This document shows positions 6,060 to 9,271 of a DNA stretch of 9,271 bases, piece after piece. The translations under genes were made by a program, and so were the position numbers. The notes under the pieces are model-generated. The model saw only the letters and a program-made list of their open reading frames with translations, was not told the origin of the DNA and made no database searches. Every line of letters starts with the position of its first letter. Position 1 is the first letter of the stretch. Where the stretch lies: positions 1 through 9,271 of the forward strand of contig DATJYV010000038.1 in assembly GCA_035499415.1 (NCBI GenBank). The letters are read 5' to 3'. The DNA is from DATJYV01 sp035499415. GTDB lineage: Bacteria; Bacteroidota; Ignavibacteria; UBA10030.

Positions 6060-7178
6060 ATGAAAGAACTCACTCTCCTTTTCCTCAAGCTTGGCATCAC
6101 GGGGTTTGGCGGTCCCGCCGCCCACATCGCCATGATGGAAGAGGAGGTCGTCCATCGCCGGCATTGGATCACCCACGAACATTTTCTGGATCTTCTCGGA
6201 GCAACCAATCTTATTCCGGGTCCGAACTCGACGGAGATGGCGATTCACATCGGCCTCGTCCGCGCCGGATGGAAAGGCCTTGTCGTTGCGGGATTGTGCT
6301 TCATCCTGCCGGCGGTTTTGATAACCTGTCTCTTCGCCAAAATGTACGTGCTGTATGGATCAATCCCGGCCTTCCAACCCGTCGTCATCGGAATCCGGCC
6401 GGCAATCATTGCTGTCATTGCTTCGGCAATCTACCGGCTCGCGAAGCCCGTCATCAAAAAAAGTCATTCCCTTATTCTCGGTTTGGGTGTGGTCGCCCTC
6501 AGTCTTGCCGGCGTTGATGAAGTTTTGCTTCTCTTGGTCTGCGGATTCCTCGGCCTCTTCGGGAATCGCTTATTTCCGTCGATTGTGTCGCTCGTCGTCA
6601 TTTATCCCCTGTCCTTGATTCCTTCATCGCAACTCCTCCCACCCTCAGATATCTCTCTGACCGGACTCGGATTCTTCTTCCTTAAGATCGGTTCGATTCT
6701 CTACGGAAGCGGTTATGTGCTCGTCGCTTATCTTCAGGGTGGATTGGTCGATGCGAGGCATTGGCTCACGCAGGCACAGTTGTTCGACGCGATCGCGGTC
6801 GGGCAGTTCACGCCGGGACCGGTGCTCTCGACCGCTACGTTCATCGGCTACGTCGTGCTCGGATTTCCCGGTGCCGCAGTCGCGACTCTCGGAATATTTC
6901 TTCCTTCGTTTTTGCTTGTTCTCATCAGCAGCCCGTTCATTCCCCGATTGCGAAGATCCCCGATTGCCGGCGGCTTCCTCGACGGCGTGAATGCGGGCTC
7001 ACTCGGACTCATGGCCGCGGTCACGATAAAGCTCGCCCTCGCGGCCTTGACCGGCATCGGACCGTGGGTTATTTTTGTGGGAGCGGCAATCGTTCTGCTT
7101 CGCTGGAACCCGAACGCCGCGTGGATTGTGGTGGGTTCGGGGATTTTAGGGTGGATAGAAACTCACGCAGGACTCTGA
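6060..7178 (+). CDS. chrA: ChrA-type chromate/anion transporter (two CHR domains)
   Basis: This 372-residue inner-membrane protein belongs to the CHR family, whose studied members export chromate and so give resistance; many others have no proven substrate. Both halves of the duplicated CHR fold are present. In the N-terminal half FGGPAAHIAMMEEEVV is at 16-31 and NLIPGPNSTEMAIHIG at 50-65. In the C-terminal half FFLKIGSILYGSGYV is at 206-220 and GQFTPGPVLSTATFIGY at 248-264. About ten to twelve hydrophobic segments are expected and the length is normal for the long bidomain form. The start is ATG 6060, because TAA at 6048 closes the frame upstream; the ribosome-binding site is poor (CCGGA four to eight bases before). 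No chrB-like regulator, superoxide dismutase or chromate reductase gene lies beside it, so a role in chromate resistance is plausible but unproven. Confidence 0.92.
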   Translation: MKELTLLFLKLGITGFGGPAAHIAMMEEEVVHRRHWITHEHFLDLLGATNLIPGPNSTEMAIHIGLVRAGWKGLVVAGLCFILPAVLITCLFAKMYVLYGSIPAFQPVVIGIRPAIIAVIASAIYRLAKPVIKKSHSLILGLGVVALSLAGVDEVLLLLVCGFLGLFGNRLFPSIVSLVVIYPLSLIPSSQLLPPSDISLTGLGFFFLKIGSILYGSGYVLVAYLQGGLVDARHWLTQAQLFDAIAVGQFTPGPVLSTATFIGYVVLGFPGAAVATLGIFLPSFLLVLISSPFIPRLRRSPIAGGFLDGVNAGSLGLMAAVTIKLALAALTGIGPWVIFVGAAIVLLRWNPNAAWIVVGSGILGWIETHAGL

Positions 7179-7375
7179 GGGGATGAGAAAGATAGAACTG
7201 AGATGATGCCGGATAATTTGGCGATAGGAAAATTTGATGGTTGGGGGACGATGGGAATCAACGGACAATTCAAAGGTAAAAAGTGATTACGCGCGCGAAA
7301 GATCGAAAGACGCGTCATTGTTCTCAACCTTCAACTCGTAACTGACAACTCGGAGCTGATAACCGTCAACCCGGA
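7179..7375. other. Intergenic region between chrA and the methyltransferase gene
   Basis: 197 bases without a gene. The first ~110 are purine-rich and plain. A weak dyad ACGCG (7289-7293) with CGCGT (7311-7315) is too loose and lacks a T-run to be called a terminator. The last ~50 bases are the degenerate 14-mer repeat listed separately, which runs up to the start codon of the next gene and leaves no room for a strong ribosome-binding site. Confidence 0.5.
7332..7373. repeat. Degenerate 14-mer tandem repeat (CAACTCG-type)
   Basis: CAACTCGTAACTGA (7332-7345) is followed directly by CAACTCGGAGCTGA (7346-7359), identical at 12 of 14 positions. A third, weaker unit (7360-7373) starts with TAAC. 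The array ends two bases before ATG 7376. It resembles in style the heptamers at 5859 and the repeat at 2888, although their sequences differ. Confidence 0.6.
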
Positions 7376-8431
7376 ATGAACATCAACCTAACAACGGAGA
7401 TACCGGTCAGCCCGGAGATTGCGTTCGACATCCTTTTGGAAGAACTGAATTACGCCTTCGGACAGATGGGAATTTCTTTTGAACATGGAAGCGAAGGCCG
7501 AATCTCGCAGGATCATTTCATCGTGGGTCGTGTCCAAGCGTGGGAACGCGGACATGGTTTTTCCCTGGAATGGCGTGCGGCTTCCTGGAATCCCGATGAA
7601 GTCTCACATTGCGAGGTTCGGATGGAGCCGACAAGCGAGGGCTGCCGCGTGACCCTGGCATATCGCGGTACGATGTCCTCGATGGCGGATGGGAAAGAAA
7701 GCGCCAGCTGGTTCGCGAACGAAATTGCGGCCAGAATGATGGAGGCGATCATGCCGGACGCTTTGGGGGATTGGATTACCGACCGGCATGCCCGCAGGCC
7801 GTGGGGAGAACAATCGCGGATGATCTATCGCGACCCTCTCTACCATCTCCCGGGCTTTCGCGCCATCCTCAAGGAGCTGGCGCTTCGAAAAGAAGATCAC
7901 CTGCTCGACATCGGGTGCGGCGGTGGGGCGATGCTGAAGGATGCGCTGCGGAGTGGATGCCGCGCGACGGGCATAGACCATAGTCCGGACATGGTTCGAC
8001 TTGCAAAGGAAGTCAACCAGGATTCGATCGAAGCGGGAAGGCTGGAAGTACGGGAGGGAGACGCACATGCGCTCCCCTTTCAAGACAATTCGTTCAGCTG
8101 TGCGACCATGCATGGAGTACTGGGATTTCTGCGTCAGCCCGAACGCGTCTTTTCCGAAATTCGCCGCGTGCTGAAAAAGGGGGGCCGATTCATCACGCTT
8201 GGGAGCGATCCAAAACTGCGGGGCACACCGGCAGCGCCCGAGCCCATCGCTTCGCGGCTTCGGTTTTACACCGATACCCAATTGCAGGAGTTGGCCCGAC
8301 AGGCGGGATTTGACAGGTTTGAAGTCATACAGCGCGGCCTTGAGGCGTATGCCAGGGAAGTGGGCATACCGAGCGAACATCTCGCTCTCTTTTCGGGACC
8401 GGGAACTTCCTTCCTCTTCGCGGTCAAGTAA
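7376..8431 (+). CDS. SRPBCC-domain / class I SAM-dependent methyltransferase fusion
   Basis: This is a 351-residue, two-domain cytoplasmic protein. Residues ~1-135 look like a SRPBCC/START-type fold of the AHSA1 or polyketide-cyclase class: it opens with INLTTEIPVSPEIAFDILLE, continues with alternating strands (including FSLEWRAASW at 62-71 and RVTLAYRGTM at 91-100) and ends in a long helix (~110-125). Such domains bind hydrophobic ligands. Residues ~150-290 are a class I methyltransferase of the Methyltransf_11 type: motif I LLDIGCGGGAM (176-186), the acidic residue after strand 2 (Asp201 in GIDHS), GDAHALPF (228-235), and RRVLKKGGRFI (263-273). The order suggests a ligand-binding domain that presents or senses the substrate for methylation. 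The start at 7376 is supported by the domain edge; its ribosome-binding site is poor. The DUF1259 gene starts 40 bases after the stop. Confidence 0.85.
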   Translation: MNINLTTEIPVSPEIAFDILLEELNYAFGQMGISFEHGSEGRISQDHFIVGRVQAWERGHGFSLEWRAASWNPDEVSHCEVRMEPTSEGCRVTLAYRGTMSSMADGKESASWFANEIAARMMEAIMPDALGDWITDRHARRPWGEQSRMIYRDPLYHLPGFRAILKELALRKEDHLLDIGCGGGAMLKDALRSGCRATGIDHSPDMVRLAKEVNQDSIEAGRLEVREGDAHALPFQDNSFSCATMHGVLGFLRQPERVFSEIRRVLKKGGRFITLGSDPKLRGTPAAPEPIASRLRFYTDTQLQELARQAGFDRFEVIQRGLEAYAREVGIPSEHLALFSGPGTSFLFAVK

Positions 8432-8461
8432 GTGTAGCAACGTGCCGACGCGTCTATAGCT

Positions 8462-8465
8462 GGAG
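8462..8465 (+). promoter_or_regulatory. Ribosome-binding site for the DUF1259 gene
   Basis: GGAG lies six bases before ATG 8472 and supports the start of the open-ended frame that follows. It is one of the few good ribosome-binding sites in the window. Confidence 0.7.
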
Positions 8466-8471
8466 AAGAAT

Positions 8472-9271
8472 ATGAAGAGATCAAAATGGCAGGTGATACC
8501 GTTCTTTCTCTCAATCCTCCCTGCGGCTTCTCAGACACCCGATTGGCAGGCGGTGCAAAGCATTGTCGGCCGTTCGGGGAGCGTCGAGAATAATGTTCTC
8601 GTGGTCGCGTTTTCGCGGACGGACCTCCACGTCAAAGTCGGCTCCGTATCCATCGACCCCGCGCTGGGGTTGACGTCGACGATCGCGTTCACGAAATCGG
8701 GGGACAAGGCGCTGATGGCGGGAGATCTCGTCCTTTTGGAATCGGAGATTCCTCATGCGACCGCCAAGCTCATCGCGAATGATATCGAAATCTCGGCCAT
8801 CGAAGATTGCTTCGCCGGAACGCGCCCGGTCGTCAAGGACGCTTACATCACCGGCCGCGGCGATGATGCGGGTCTGGCGATTGCCCTGATGTCCGTCCTT
8901 TACGTAACGGCAACTCCTCTTCCCGTCCTGTCTCCGGCAAGCCAGACCAACTTCGACTGGTCCGCGGTTGAAACGAAACTCGGCCGGGTCGGCCGGCGCA
9001 TGGGGTCTGTTGACCATTTCGACATTCCCCGGAATGAAACGATCTCCGAAGGAAGCGCACTCCTCCCGCCATCGATGGGAATCTCGACGTCAATTAACTT
9101 TCAGCCCGCCGGGCGTCATGTGGCTGCTTCCGGCAGCTTTGCTTTGGTGGCCGGCGAGGTCAACCCCGTGGTGAGAATTTTGACCGGTAACGGGATCAAT
9201 GTCACCGCCATCGGCAGCCGCTTGCTCCATGAATCCCCGCGCCTCGTATTTGTTCGATTCTGGGGAGTTGA
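8472..9271 (+). CDS. Secreted DUF1259 (LppY/LpqO-like) protein with degenerate histidine motifs, C-terminus cut off by window end
   Basis: The frame is open from ATG 8472 to the last base (266 codons plus two bases), with no internal stop. Residues 1-20 form a signal peptide: MKRSKWQ, then the hydrophobic VIPFFLSILPAAS, with cleavage likely before QTPDW. The mature part has two repeats of a DUF1259-like unit. Repeat 1 has DWQAVQSIVGRSG (24-36), FSRTDLHVKV (47-56) and MAGDLVLLESEI (82-93). Repeat 2 has DWSAVETKLGRVG (162-174) and FALVAGEVNPVV (223-234), ending near LLHESPRLVFVRFWGV (251-266). The family as I know it has a paired His motif, typically TALHxHLL, after each second helix. Here the equivalents read SAIEDCFA (108-115) and TAIGSRLL (245-252), with the histidines gone. 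The role is unknown. The gene lies 40 bases after the methyltransferase gene and is probably co-transcribed with it. The family call is by recall. Confidence 0.72.
   Translation, partial: MKRSKWQVIPFFLSILPAASQTPDWQAVQSIVGRSGSVENNVLVVAFSRTDLHVKVGSVSIDPALGLTSTIAFTKSGDKALMAGDLVLLESEIPHATAKLIANDIEISAIEDCFAGTRPVVKDAYITGRGDDAGLAIALMSVLYVTATPLPVLSPASQTNFDWSAVETKLGRVGRRMGSVDHFDIPRNETISEGSALLPPSMGISTSINFQPAGRHVAASGSFALVAGEVNPVVRILTGNGINVTAIGSRLLHESPRLVFVRFWGV

Noticed and set aside
7289..7315. ACGCG/CGCGT dyad as a rho-independent terminator
   Set aside because: The stem is only five bases with a 17-base loop and no T-run follows.
7604..8440. 278-codon open frame on the minus strand
   Set aside because: It is antisense to the methyltransferase fusion, which has clear motifs on the + strand.
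8511..9017. 168-codon open frame on the minus strand
   Set aside because: It is antisense to the DUF1259 gene, whose + strand frame has a ribosome-binding site, a signal peptide and recognisable repeats.

Overview
The window is a bacterial chromosome segment, moderately G+C-rich by eye, with ordinary housekeeping and accessory genes. All eight genes I can support lie on the + strand. Several starts lack a clear Shine-Dalgarno sequence. Short low-complexity tandem repeats sit at gene borders, and there is one palindromic, MITE-like insertion. This style fits a Bacteroidota/Ignavibacteriota-type or similar environmental genome, but that placement is an impression and not a demonstrated assignment.

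Layout. (1) 3-317: C-terminal part of an L,D-transpeptidase-like (YkuD) cell-wall enzyme, cut by the window start. (2) 318-831: a 514-base non-coding stretch holding a candidate 159-bp miniature transposable element (574-732) with 10-bp terminal inverted repeats, an 8-bp target duplication and internal hairpins. (3) 832-2445: an MFS transporter of the metabolite:H+ symporter type, followed by a small membrane protein (2491-2889). (4) 2890-3258: a stretch with no convincing gene. (5) 3280-4041 and 4038-5852: an alpha/beta hydrolase and a fused ABC transporter half-molecule (membrane domain plus ATPase) whose stop and start overlap as ATGA; this is the clearest operon. (6) 5853-6059: an intergenic stretch opening with four tandem heptamers. 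(7) 6060-7178: ChrA-type chromate/anion transporter with two CHR domains. (8) 7179-7375: an intergenic stretch ending in a degenerate 14-mer repeat. (9) 7376-8431: a SRPBCC-methyltransferase fusion. (10) 8472-9271: a secreted DUF1259 (LppY/LpqO-like) protein cut by the window end. It has a signal peptide and two repeats of the domain, and both repeats appear to lack the family's paired histidines.

How they work together. Only the hydrolase/ABC pair has strong evidence of joint function: an intracellular serine hydrolase made together with an exporter-type ABC protein. The methyltransferase fusion and the DUF1259 gene are 40 bases apart and may be co-transcribed. I see no phage, CRISPR, tRNA, rRNA or defence system. 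The points most worth checking are the MITE-like element, the border-associated tandem repeats, the hydrolase/ABC pair, the two-domain methyltransferase and the degenerate DUF1259 protein.
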